In this document: piece by piece, positions 54,844 through 62,695 of the stretch
Layout: each line of letters opens with the position of its first letter
Position numbering within the stretch: position 1 is the first letter of the stretch
Assembly: GCF_008330225.1 (NCBI RefSeq)
Contig: NZ_CP042466.1
Location: 310,001 to 374,000, forward strand
Direction: 5' to 3'
DNA: 64,000 nucleotides
Source of the DNA: Geobacter sp. FeAm09
Lineage (GTDB): Bacteria; Desulfobacterota; Desulfuromonadia; Geobacterales; Pseudopelobacteraceae
Program-made: the position numbers and the translations under genes
Notes under the pieces: generated by a model
Databases searched by the model: none
Told to the model about the DNA's origin: nothing
What the model saw: only the letters and a program-made list of their open reading frames with translations

Positions 54844-55563
54844 CTATTCCGCCGCCGGTTGCAGTTTCAGGATCAACACCCGCTGGCAGTGCGGGCAACT
54901 GATCAGTTCGTCCCCCTTGAAGAGGCTGTTGTAGAGCTGGGGAGGCAGGTTCATGTTGCAGCCCAGGCAGTAGCCGTCGCGGGCGCCGGCGACCGCCTGG
55001 CCGCGGCGTTGCTGGCGCAGGGCGTTGTAACGCTTGATCAGGTTGGCCGGCAACTCCTTGGTGATGGCTTCGCGTCGGGCACTGTCGGCATCGATATCCT
55101 GCTGGAGCTTGTCGATCTCGGCCTGCTTCTCGTCGCGGCGCTGGGAGGTGTTCCGCTCCAGTTCGGCAAGGGTCTCCTTGCGGGCGGCGATATCGGCGTT
55201 CAACTCCTCGATCTGGCCGACCTTCTGCAAGGTCTGCTCGTCGATCTCGGCGGCCTGCTTGCGGGCGGCGGCGATCTCCCGGCCAACGGCCTGGTACTCC
55301 TTGTTGGTCTTGATCTCTTTCATGTTGGTCTCGGAGCGCCGGATGTTTTCCTGCTCGACGGTCTGGCTGCTCTCCAGTTCCGTCTTTTCCTGCTCGAGCT
55401 GCGCCACGCGGCTTTCCAGCCCGGAAAGCTCCTGGCGGGCGTCGATCAGGGCCTGCTCGATCCCGCCCATCTCTTCCGTCAGCCCGTTCTGGGTGGTTTT
55501 CAGGTTGTCGATCAGATAATCGATCTCCTGGAGTTGTTCCAACATCTCAAGTCTCTTTTTCAA
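54844..55563 (-). CDS. Coiled-coil protein with C4 zinc ribbon
   Basis: The 239-residue protein is mostly a long coiled coil (about 10-175). It ends in a zinc ribbon with GYCLGCNMNLPPQ and ISCPHCQRVL (two CxxC pairs, about 195-235). This matches a conserved family of unknown function often found beside NIF3. I chose the TTG at 55563 because GGGAGGAA lies exactly 7 bases upstream; the ATG at 55545 has no good RBS. It is followed by rnpB and preceded by the NIF3 gene on the same strand. Confidence 0.82.
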   Translation of the reverse strand: MKKRLEMLEQLQEIDYLIDNLKTTQNGLTEEMGGIEQALIDARQELSGLESRVAQLEQEKTELESSQTVEQENIRRSETNMKEIKTNKEYQAVGREIAAARKQAAEIDEQTLQKVGQIEELNADIAARKETLAELERNTSQRRDEKQAEIDKLQQDIDADSARREAITKELPANLIKRYNALRQQRRGQAVAGARDGYCLGCNMNLPPQLYNSLFKGDELISCPHCQRVLILKLQPAAE

Positions 55564-55609
55564 AATCAGCTTCCTCCCGGTACAGAAATTTGTGTGTCGT
55601 GTATGGTAA

Positions 55610-56728
55610 TCAGACTCGTAATGGGTCGGATTCGATCCGGCAGGGCACGATCCGGCAGTTTTCGTAACCGGCCTCGGACACCATGCGGCCCAGGCGTTCG
55701 GCCACGTCGTCCACCATGATGATCTCGCTGGGGAAGTGTCCGGCATCGATCAGGGCGATGCCCAGGTCGTGCGCATCCCGGGCGTCGTGGTATTTCACGT
55801 CGCCCGTCACCAGGACGTCGGCCCCGCAGCGGACCGCGTCGCGCAGGAGCGATGCCCCACTGCCGCTGCACAGGGCCACTTTCCTGATCACGGCCGCGGG
55901 GTCGCCCGCATAGCGCAGGCCGGGGGCGGACAGCGTTTCCCTGATCCGGGCCGCATAGTCGGCCAGGGTCGTCTGCTGCGCCAGGGAACCGATCCGGCCC
56001 AGGCCGAACTGCCTGCCCTCGTTGAGCAGGGGATAGATATCGAAGGCCGGTTCCTCATACGGGTGGGCGGCCAGGAGCGCACGTACGGCCCGCGGCAGGT
56101 TGCGGCGGTCCAGGAGCAGTTCCAGGCGCTGTTCGGAGACCTGCTCTCGGTTGCCCACCGCGCCGATGAACGGCGTGGCGCCGGTGAGCGGGGTGAAGGT
56201 CCCTTGGCCGGGGGCGCTGAAGGAGCACTCGCGGTAGTTGCCCAAGGCTTCGGCCCAGGGAAGGAGCGCCCCGCGGACCCGGTCGAGATGGTCGCCCGGC
56301 ACGAAGACCACGAGCTTGGCAAGCTCCTGGCCGGCAGCACTCTGGAGCGGCCGACAGCCGGAGACCCCCAGGCGTTCGGCCAGCAGGTCGTTCAGGCCCC
56401 CTTCGGCCACGTCGTAGCTGGTGTGGATGCTGATGACCGCCAGGTCGGACCTGATGGCGTCGTGTATGAGTTTTCCCTGGGGGGTGGCGGTTGAAATGGT
56501 TTTGAGCGGTTTGAACAGCAGGGGGTGGTGGGTGACGAGCAACTGGCAGGAACTGTTCCGGGCGGCTTCCATGACGGCCGGGGTGGCGTCCAGGGCCACC
56601 ATGATGCGCTCTATCCCGGCATCCGGGTTTCCCACCTGCAATCCCGAGTTGTCCCATGATTCCGCCAACCGGGGAGGGGCTATTTTGTTAATGATTCCAA
56701 GTATGTCAGAGAGTTTTGGCGTCTTCAT
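55610..56728 (-). CDS. NIF3-like dinuclear metal-centre protein
   Basis: This 372-residue NIF3/YbgI family member has metal ligands in LVTHHPLLFKP (about 65), HTSYDVAEGGLNDL (about 100) and DAGHFPSE (about 330). The larger size reflects the inserted PII-like domain of the long NIF3 subfamily (about 130-235). Some databases label it GTP cyclohydrolase I type 2, but the biological substrate is uncertain. It starts at the ATG at 56728 and precedes the zinc-ribbon gene. Confidence 0.87.
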   Translation of the reverse strand: MKTPKLSDILGIINKIAPPRLAESWDNSGLQVGNPDAGIERIMVALDATPAVMEAARNSSCQLLVTHHPLLFKPLKTISTATPQGKLIHDAIRSDLAVISIHTSYDVAEGGLNDLLAERLGVSGCRPLQSAAGQELAKLVVFVPGDHLDRVRGALLPWAEALGNYRECSFSAPGQGTFTPLTGATPFIGAVGNREQVSEQRLELLLDRRNLPRAVRALLAAHPYEEPAFDIYPLLNEGRQFGLGRIGSLAQQTTLADYAARIRETLSAPGLRYAGDPAAVIRKVALCSGSGASLLRDAVRCGADVLVTGDVKYHDARDAHDLGIALIDAGHFPSEIIMVDDVAERLGRMVSEAGYENCRIVPCRIESDPLRV

Positions 56729-56735
56729 CGGGTAC

Positions 56736-56771
56736 AAATAAAAAGAGTGCAACCCTTGGGTGTGCACTCTT
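56736..56771 (-). terminator. Terminator after the tRNA gene
   Basis: On the minus strand a 9-bp stem (AAGAGTGCA, 56763-56771, with TGCACTCTT, 56743-56751; loop about 11 bases) is followed by TTTATTTG. It lies between the tRNA and the NIF3 gene and should terminate the tRNA transcript. Confidence 0.75.
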
Positions 56772-56842
56772 GCGAAATTGGTGGTACGGGGCGTCCCGTT
56801 CGTAGTATTGCCGGCATCCGGCGCGTTTCCTTGCAAATGAAA

Positions 56843-56919
56843 TGGTGGGCCCACCAGGACTCGAACCTGGGACCAACCGGTTATGAGCCGGTGGCTCTAG
56901 CCAACTGAGCTATAGGCCC
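56843..56919 (-). tRNA. tRNA with CAU anticodon (probably tRNA-Ile2, else elongator tRNA-Met)
   Basis: This is a 77-nt cloverleaf on the minus strand: acceptor stem GGGCCTA pairs with TGGGCCC before the encoded CCA; D-arm AGCTCAGTTGGCTAGAGC; anticodon stem ACCGG with loop CTCATAA; T-arm GGTTCGAGTCC. The GGCTCATAACC anticodon arm resembles the CAU-reading isoleucine tRNA that is modified by TilS, but elongator Met cannot be excluded by eye. Confidence 0.92.
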
Positions 56920-57030
56920 GGAGGAGTCAATACTACGGAAGTGTGCCGGGAGTGTCAAGAACTTTTGAACCACGATCACCGTTGCGGGGACATTATTTGC
57001 CCACGGCGGGGTGGAGGCCCTTTGCCCCAT

Positions 57031-57056
57031 GTATACCGCGTATACCTCCGTATACC
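57031..57056 (+). promoter_or_regulatory. Triple GTATACC repeat upstream of the citC promoter
   Basis: GTATACC occurs at 57031-57037, 57040-57046 and 57050-57056, with 9- and 10-base steps, i.e. about one helical turn. Each contains the 6-bp palindrome GTATAC. The set ends about 10 bp upstream of a likely -35 box, a usual place for an activator. No known regulator matches by eye. Confidence 0.55.
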
Positions 57057-57066
57057 GCACCCATGC

Positions 57067-57094
57067 TGGACAGGCGGATGGATTCTGCTATGCT
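57067..57094 (+). promoter_or_regulatory. Probable citC operon promoter
   Basis: TGGACA (57067-57072) and TATGCT (57089-57094) are 16 bp apart, with 5 of 6 and 4 of 6 consensus matches. The position about 30 bp upstream of citC and directly after the GTATACC repeats supports it. Confidence 0.6.
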
Positions 57095-57125
57095 CCATGA
57101 AGATCGCCTAAGGATGATGTGACCT

Positions 57126-58139
57126 ATGGTCGTGGAACTGAACTGCGCCGCGGATGTCAGGGCGGCCCGGCAATTTATCGAACGGAGCGGCCTGGTCTTC
57201 GAAGAGGGATACGATGACCTGGCCGGCGTGTTCGAGAACGACGAACTCGTCGCCGTGGGCGCCCGGGCGGGCAATATCCTGAAGATGTTTGCCGTGGACC
57301 CGGCACGCCAGAGCGGCCCCTTGCTGGGGGAGGTGGCCACCGAACTGGTCAGGCACGGCTTCGGGGCCGGTTTCGACGCGCTCTTCGTCTATACGAAACC
57401 CGAATACGCCACCACCTTCGAGGCGCTGAACTTCTCGCTTCTGGCCTGCCATGAACGGGTGGCGCTCCTGGAGTACGGCAAGGGGCTGGAACACTGGCTC
57501 GCTGCCCTGCGTCCCCTGGTCCGCCCCGGCAATAACGGCGCGGTGGTGATGAACGGCAACCCCTTTACCCTGGGGCACCGCCACCTGGTGGAGCGCGCCG
57601 CCCGGCAGGTGGACACCCTCTACCTGTTCGTGGTGCGGGAGGAACGCTCCGTGTTCCCCTTCCCGGTCCGGCTGCGCCTGGTGCGGGCCGGGGTGGCCGA
57701 CCTCGCCAACGTGGTGGTTCTGGACACCTCCCACTATGCGGTGAGCAGCGTGACTTTTCCCGCCTATTTCCTCAAGGAGCGCGACCCGGTGGCCGCAATC
57801 CGGATGGAGCTGGACCTGGTCCTGTTCGCCACGCGCATCGCTCCGTTCTTCGGCGTTTCCCGGCGCTTTGCCGGGACCGAGCCGTACTGCGACGTCACCG
57901 GGGGATACAACGAGGCCATGAAGCGGGTGTTGCCGGGCTACGGGATCGAGGTGGCGGAGATCGAGCGGCTTCGGGCCGGCGGGGCGGCCATCAGCGCTTC
58001 CCGGGTGCGGGAGCTCCTGGCGCGGGGCGACACGGAGGCCCTGGCGGAACTCGTGCCGGCGACGACCCTGGCCTTTCTTCGTTCCGACGAGGCGGCACCC
58101 ATCCGGGAAGGGGTGAAGCGAAACAGGGGGAGGCACTGA
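57126..58139 (+). CDS. citC: Citrate lyase ligase (acetylating)
   Basis: This is a 337-residue protein with a GNAT-like N-terminal region (about 10-120) and an adenylyltransferase C-terminal region (VVMNGNPFTLGHRHLVERA about 140-160, including HRHL; ISASRVRELL about 292). It acetylates the thiol of the citrate lyase acyl-carrier prosthetic group using ATP and acetate, activating the enzyme. The ATG at 57126 lacks a strong RBS. Its stop overlaps the citD start. Confidence 0.92.
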   Translation: MVVELNCAADVRAARQFIERSGLVFEEGYDDLAGVFENDELVAVGARAGNILKMFAVDPARQSGPLLGEVATELVRHGFGAGFDALFVYTKPEYATTFEALNFSLLACHERVALLEYGKGLEHWLAALRPLVRPGNNGAVVMNGNPFTLGHRHLVERAARQVDTLYLFVVREERSVFPFPVRLRLVRAGVADLANVVVLDTSHYAVSSVTFPAYFLKERDPVAAIRMELDLVLFATRIAPFFGVSRRFAGTEPYCDVTGGYNEAMKRVLPGYGIEVAEIERLRAGGAAISASRVRELLARGDTEALAELVPATTLAFLRSDEAAPIREGVKRNRGRH

Positions 58140-58402
58140 TGAGGATCGTGAAAAAGGCCCAGGCCGGCACCATGCAATCCAGCGACCTGATGGTGTTCGT
58201 GGAGCCGGGGGATGATCTGAGCGTGGAGATCGAATCCACGGTCAAGAAACAGTTCGAGCACCTGATCCGGCAGAAGATCGACCAGGTCCTTGCCTCCCAG
58301 GGGGTCACGGCGGGGACGGTGCGCGTCACCGACCGGGGGGCGCTGGACTATGCCATCGAGGCGCGGCTGGAAACGGCCCTCAAGCGGGGCGGGGAGGGGT
58401 GA
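58139..58402 (+). CDS. citD: Citrate lyase acyl carrier protein (gamma subunit)
   Basis: This 87-residue protein is the acyl carrier of citrate lyase. Ser14 in GTMQSSDLMVFV is the expected attachment site of the 2'-(5''-triphosphoribosyl)-3'-dephospho-CoA group. DRGALDYAIEARLETAL near the C-terminus is also typical. It begins one base inside the citC stop. Confidence 0.92.
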   Translation: MRIVKKAQAGTMQSSDLMVFVEPGDDLSVEIESTVKKQFEHLIRQKIDQVLASQGVTAGTVRVTDRGALDYAIEARLETALKRGGEG

Positions 58403-58405
58403 CCC

Positions 58406-58876
58406 ATGGAAGGGCTCTGGTACAAGGAGTGCCGTCAGGGACGGCGCTTCATCATCAAGATCACGCCGGGAGAGAGCCTGGCCGACCGCATCCTCCAATT
58501 CGCCTACAAGGAGGACGTGCATAACGCGGTGATCGTCTCGGCGGTCGGCTCGGTGAAGAATGTCCGCCTGCGGGGCATCAAGACCGGCGCCAAGCTGCCC
58601 ATCACCCCGGCCCGCATCAATGTCCACGAGTTGGAGGGGCCGCTGGAGCTGCTCAGCCTGGTGGGCAACATCGTGCCCGGCGAGGAGGTGCTCCTGGATT
58701 GCCACCTGCACATCATGGTGGGGAAATCATCCGGCGAGGTGGTGGGGGGGCACCTGTTCGACGCCGAGGTGTTCGCCACCTGCGAGATCATCCTGACCGA
58801 ACTTGTCGTGGAGGGGATCGAGCGCCACGTCTCGAAGATCGGCGGCATCTCAACCTTCTACATCAACGAGGGGTAA
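58406..58876 (+). CDS. PPC/DUF296-domain protein in the citrate lyase operon
   Basis: The 156-residue protein is almost entirely one PPC (DUF296) domain. LADRILQFAYKEDVHNAVIVSAVGSVKNVRLRG and the hallmark HLHIMVGKSSGEVVGGHLFDAEVFATCEIIL are clear. These proteins form trimers; plant versions bind AT-rich DNA, but single-domain bacterial ones are of unknown function. It lies 3 bp after citD and 4 bp before citE with good RBSs (GGGGAGGGG, GAGGGGTAAG), so it is an integral part of the operon. It could be a regulator or assembly factor. Such a gene is not a standard citrate lyase component. Confidence 0.87.
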   Translation: MEGLWYKECRQGRRFIIKITPGESLADRILQFAYKEDVHNAVIVSAVGSVKNVRLRGIKTGAKLPITPARINVHELEGPLELLSLVGNIVPGEEVLLDCHLHIMVGKSSGEVVGGHLFDAEVFATCEIILTELVVEGIERHVSKIGGISTFYINEG

Positions 58877-58880
58877 GACC

Positions 58881-59800
58881 ATGGCAGATTTCCGCTTGCG
58901 CCGTTCCCTGCTCTACGTGCCGGGCAACATGCCCTCCATGCTGCAAAATATCCACCTCTTCGAGTGCGACGGGGTGATCATCGATCTGGAGGATGCCGTC
59001 CCCCTCAACGAGAAGGATGCCGCCCGCACCCTGGTCAAGCGTTTCCTGGAAGAGTACACCGATCGCAACAAGGAAGTGCTGGTGCGCATCAACTCCCTGG
59101 AGAGCAAATGGGCCTACAGCGACCTGAAGGCGGTTCTCCCGGCCCTTCCCGACGGCATCCGCCTCCCCAAGGCCGACACCCCGGAGATCGTGGAGCGGCT
59201 CGACACCCTGTTGACCGAATTCGAGGAGGAGTTGGGGCTGGAGATCGGCCGCTTCGGCATCCTCCCCTCCATCGAGAGCGCCCGGGGGGTGATCAACGTC
59301 ACGGAGATCGCCCGCACCTCGAAACGGATCGTCGCCCTGGCCTTCGGGGCCGAGGACTATACGGCCAGCATGGAGATCGCGCGCACCAAGGGGGGGAGGA
59401 GCTTTTCAACGCCCGCACCCAGGTGCTGTGGGCCGCCAAGGCGGCCGGCATCCAGGCGCTGGACAGCATCTTCGCCGATGTGAACGACATGGAGGGGTTG
59501 CGCCGCGAAACCGAACTGATCAAGACCCTGGGCTACACCGGCAAATGCCTGGTCAACCCGCGCCAGATCGACGTGGTCCACGAGGTTTTTGCCCCGAAGC
59601 AGGAGGAGATCGACTATGCGCTCCAGGTGATCGACGCCATCAAGCGGGCGCGGCTGATGGGGACCGGCGTCATCTCCCTGGGGGGCAGGATGGTGGATGC
59701 CCCGGTGGTCAAGCGGGCCGCCCGGGTCCTGCGCACCGCCCACGCCCACGGGCTGGTGGACGAGATCATCGACGAGGAGGCCATCCATGGCGCGGAATAG
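58881..59800 (+). CDS. citE: Citrate lyase beta subunit (citryl-CoA lyase), frameshifted
   Basis: The CitE/HpcH aldolase-fold protein catalyses the cleavage of the citryl intermediate. The first part gives RSLLYVPGNMPSML, DGVIIDLEDAVP, LPKAD and FGAEDYTASM. The frame breaks in a seven-G run (59390-59396); one extra G restores GGEELFNARTQVLWAAKAAGI and CLVNPRQIDVV through the normal end. The span is 920 bp, one short of 921, giving 306 residues when repaired. It ends 14 bp inside citF. A sequence error is more likely than a true pseudogene because all flanking genes are intact. Confidence 0.9.
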
Positions 59801-61325
59801 CCTGGGCCGTCAGATCCCCGAGACCTTTTGCGGCAGACCGTGTCTCCCCTACCGTGACCCCTGGTCGCTGCAACCGGCGTGCAGCCGGGCCGGCCGGGAG
59901 ATCAGGCGGGTCAACCCCGGCCGGAACAAGCTCCTGGGGAGCCTGGAGGAGGCAATCCGGGCCGCCGGGCTGAAGGACGGCATGACCATCTCCACCCACC
60001 ACGCCCTGCGCAACGGGGATTATCTGCTCAACCAAGTGGTACGGGAGATCGACCGCCTCGGGATCAGGAACATCACCATCGCCTCCAGTTCCATCCACCC
60101 GATCCACGCCGAGTTGATCCCCTTTATCCGCAAGGGGGTCATAACCGGGCTGGAAGGGGGGGTGAACGGCCTGATCGGCGAACTCATCTCCAAGGGGGAT
60201 CTGCACTGCCCGGTGACGGTCCGCTCCCACGGCGGGCGGGCCCGCTCCCTGATCACCGGCCAAGTCCCGGTGGACGTGGCCTTCATCGCCGCCCCCTGCT
60301 GCGACGAGTACGGCAACCTGAACGGTTTCTCCGGCCCCTCGGCCTGCGGCAGCCTGGGCTATGCCATGGTGGACGCCCTCCACGCCCGCACCGTGGTGGC
60401 CGTGACCGACAACCTGGTCCCCTATCCGGCCACGCCCATCAGCATCTCCCAGGCCAATGTGGACTACGTGGTGCCGGTGGAACGGCTGGGGGACCCGGCC
60501 AAGATCGTCTCCACCACCACCCGCATCACCACCGACCCCATCGGCCTGCGCATCGCCAAGTACGCGGCCCAGGTCATCGAGGCGTCCGGGCTGATGAAGG
60601 ACGGCTTCTCCTTCCAGACCGGCTCCGGCGGCATCTCCCTGGCCGTGGCCGACCACGTCCGCACCATGATGCGCCGGGACAACATCAAGGGGAGCTTCGG
60701 CAGCGGCGGCATCACCGGCTATTTCGTGGACATGCTGGAGGAGGGGCTGTTCCAGGCCCTGTTCGATGTCCAGTGCTTCGACCTCACGGCCGTGGAATCC
60801 CTGGGCAGGAACCGCAACCACCGGGAGATGAGCGCCGACATGTACGCCAACCCCTTCAACGCCGGGACGGTGGTGAACCGGCTCGACTGCGTCATCCTGG
60901 GGGCCACGGAGGTTGACGTGGATTTCAACGTCAACGTGAACACCGAATCCAACGGCTATCTGCTGCACAACACCGGCGGCCACAGCGACTGCGCGGCCGG
61001 AGCCAGGCTCTCCATCATCGTCGCCCCCTCTATCCGGGGGCGCCTGCCGATCATCAGGGATGCCGTCACCACGGTCACCACGCCAGGGGACACGGTGGGG
61101 GCGATCGTTACGGAGCGGGGCATCGCCGTCAACGAACGGCATGCCGAACTGAAGGAGGAGCTGATCCGGCGCCGGGTGCCGGTGCGGGAGATCCATGAGC
61201 TGCGGGAGGAGATCTGCCGCGTGACCGGCATGCCGCGGCCGCTGGAGTTCGAGGATGAGATCGTGGGGCTGGTGGAGTACCGGGACGGGTCGATCATCGA
61301 TGTCATCCGAAAAGTTGCACAATGA
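59787..61325 (+). CDS. citF: Citrate lyase alpha subunit (citrate:acetyl-ACP transferase)
   Basis: This is a 512-residue CoA-transferase-type alpha subunit that exchanges acetyl for citryl on the acyl carrier. It carries GLKDGMTISTHHALRNGDYLLN, GSGGISLAVADHVR, FGSGGITGYFVDM and NTGGHSDCAAGA. The ATG at 59787 has GAGGAGG 7 bases upstream and overlaps the end of citE. Its end overlaps citX by 26 bp. Confidence 0.94.
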   Translation: MARNSLGRQIPETFCGRPCLPYRDPWSLQPACSRAGREIRRVNPGRNKLLGSLEEAIRAAGLKDGMTISTHHALRNGDYLLNQVVREIDRLGIRNITIASSSIHPIHAELIPFIRKGVITGLEGGVNGLIGELISKGDLHCPVTVRSHGGRARSLITGQVPVDVAFIAAPCCDEYGNLNGFSGPSACGSLGYAMVDALHARTVVAVTDNLVPYPATPISISQANVDYVVPVERLGDPAKIVSTTTRITTDPIGLRIAKYAAQVIEASGLMKDGFSFQTGSGGISLAVADHVRTMMRRDNIKGSFGSGGITGYFVDMLEEGLFQALFDVQCFDLTAVESLGRNRNHREMSADMYANPFNAGTVVNRLDCVILGATEVDVDFNVNVNTESNGYLLHNTGGHSDCAAGARLSIIVAPSIRGRLPIIRDAVTTVTTPGDTVGAIVTERGIAVNERHAELKEELIRRRVPVREIHELREEICRVTGMPRPLEFEDEIVGLVEYRDGSIIDVIRKVAQ

Positions 61326-61803
61326 CCTCCTCGCCGCCCGGGACCGGCGGCAGGAATTGCTGGCAGGCTGTCTGGACCACGGGTATCCGGCCACGATCTG
61401 CCTTTCGTTGAACATCCCCGGCCCGGACAAAAGCCTGCCGGGGGGCCAGGGGCTCTTTGCCTGGGCGCTCCGGAGCCTGGCCGGGGCGTTTCCCGGTTGG
61501 CGGATGCAGCGTCAGCCCGACGACCTCCTGGGGCCCTGGGGGATCATGCCGCTGGACCTGGAGGCGCCGGAGGTGAAGCAACGTTGCATGGCCGTGGAAA
61601 CGGCCCACCCCTGTGGCCGGCTCCTGGACCTGGACGTGTACGACGCCCGCGCCAGGCAGGTGGATCGGGCCTCCCTCGCCCTTCCGCCGCGCCCCTGCCT
61701 CGTCTGCGGCCAGGCCGCCGGGGAGTGCATCCGTCTCGGGCGGCATGCCATGCAAGAGATACGGGAAAGGACCGATGAACTCCTCGCGCACTTCAGATAT
61801 TGA
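61300..61803 (+). CDS. citX: Holo-ACP synthase CitX (apo-citrate lyase phosphoribosyl-dephospho-CoA transferase)
   Basis: The 167-residue protein transfers the triphosphoribosyl-dephospho-CoA group onto CitD. Features are LSLNIPGPDKSLPG, GPWGIMPLDLEAPEVKQRCM, HPCGRLLDLDVYD and RPCLVCGQAAGECIRLGRH, including two Cys pairs. The ATG at 61300 lies within the end of citF and gives the expected N-terminus. It precedes citG with a short overlap. Confidence 0.9.
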   Translation: MSSEKLHNDLLAARDRRQELLAGCLDHGYPATICLSLNIPGPDKSLPGGQGLFAWALRSLAGAFPGWRMQRQPDDLLGPWGIMPLDLEAPEVKQRCMAVETAHPCGRLLDLDVYDARARQVDRASLALPPRPCLVCGQAAGECIRLGRHAMQEIRERTDELLAHFRY

Positions 61804-62671
61804 GCTGTTGGCCATGTTTCTGGTCAAGGGCGTGGCCATGGAACTGTACCTGACCCCCAAACCGGGGCTGGTGGACCTGAACGACTGCGGCTCCCACCAC
61901 GACCTGTCCCTGGCCATCATGGAACGTTCGATCCGGATCGTTGCCGACTATCTCGACCAGCTCTGCCGCTCCCTGGCTGCCGGCGAGGAGTTCGCCCGCC
62001 AGGCCGCCATCGGCAGGCGGGCCGAGCAGACCATGCTGGCAAGCCTGGGCACCAATACCCACAAGGGGTATCTCTTTCTGAGCGGTCTGCTGCTCGTGGC
62101 CGCCTGGCATGCCCCGGCGGCCGACGAACGGAGCTTTCGGGACCGGGTCGCCGCCCTGGCCGGGGACTTCTTCGCCGCCCAGGGGGAGCAGGCCACCCAT
62201 GGGCAGCAGCAGAGGGCTCTGCACGGTGCGGGAGGGATCGTGCGGGAGGCCATGAACGGCCTGCCGGCGCTCTTCGACGAGGCGGTCCCGGCCTACCTTG
62301 CGGCCCTGGAGATCCACGAGCATCCCAAAATGGCCTCGTTCGCCATGCTGGCCCGCCTGATGCAAACCGTGGACGACACCACCACGCTCCACCGGTGCGG
62401 CAGCATGGGGCTCTCCCGCATCAGGAGGGATGGCCGGCAGCTTGAGCGGCTCATCGCCATGGGGGAGGAGTGCGAGCCGTTTCTCCAGAGTCTCAACAGG
62501 GAGTATATCAGGATGAATCTCACCATGGGGGGGGTGGCCGACATGCTGGGGCTCTCCTACGGCTACCTGCTCGCCTGCGGATGTCTCCTGGGCTTCCCGG
62601 AACGGAACACCCCTCTTGAACGCAAAAGCGGCCGCCGGAATCCTTCAGAGGGGTTTTCCGGGGCCGCTTGA
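61775..62671 (+). CDS. citG: Triphosphoribosyl-dephospho-CoA synthase CitG
   Basis: This 298-residue enzyme makes the citrate lyase prosthetic-group precursor from ATP and dephospho-CoA. TPKPGLVDLNDCGSHHDLSLAIMERS and LGTNTHKGYLF are family motifs. The ATG at 61775 is served by AAAGGA and overlaps the end of citX by 29 bp. The last 15 residues are encoded within a GC-rich hairpin that probably also terminates the operon, so the natural C-terminus may have been extended by local rearrangement. Confidence 0.9.
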   Translation: MNSSRTSDIELLAMFLVKGVAMELYLTPKPGLVDLNDCGSHHDLSLAIMERSIRIVADYLDQLCRSLAAGEEFARQAAIGRRAEQTMLASLGTNTHKGYLFLSGLLLVAAWHAPAADERSFRDRVAALAGDFFAAQGEQATHGQQQRALHGAGGIVREAMNGLPALFDEAVPAYLAALEIHEHPKMASFAMLARLMQTVDDTTTLHRCGSMGLSRIRRDGRQLERLIAMGEECEPFLQSLNREYIRMNLTMGGVADMLGLSYGYLLACGCLLGFPERNTPLERKSGRRNPSEGFSGAA

Positions 62672-62680
62672 CAGGGTTTT
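62626..62680. terminator. Hairpin overlapping the citG stop, between citG and efpL
   Basis: AAGCGGCC (62626-62633) pairs with GGCCGCTT (62662-62669), with further pairing inside (GGAA with TTCC), followed by ACAGGGTTTTTC. The right arm ends at the citG stop codon. It may stop transcription of citG and of the convergent EF-P-like gene. Confidence 0.6.
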
Positions 62681-62695
62681 TCTTCCCGTTGTATC

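Noticed and set aside
58881-59800. citE as a true pseudogene
   Set aside because: Only one base is wrong, in a seven-G run, and all operon neighbours are intact; three other genes show the same defect, pointing to sequence error.
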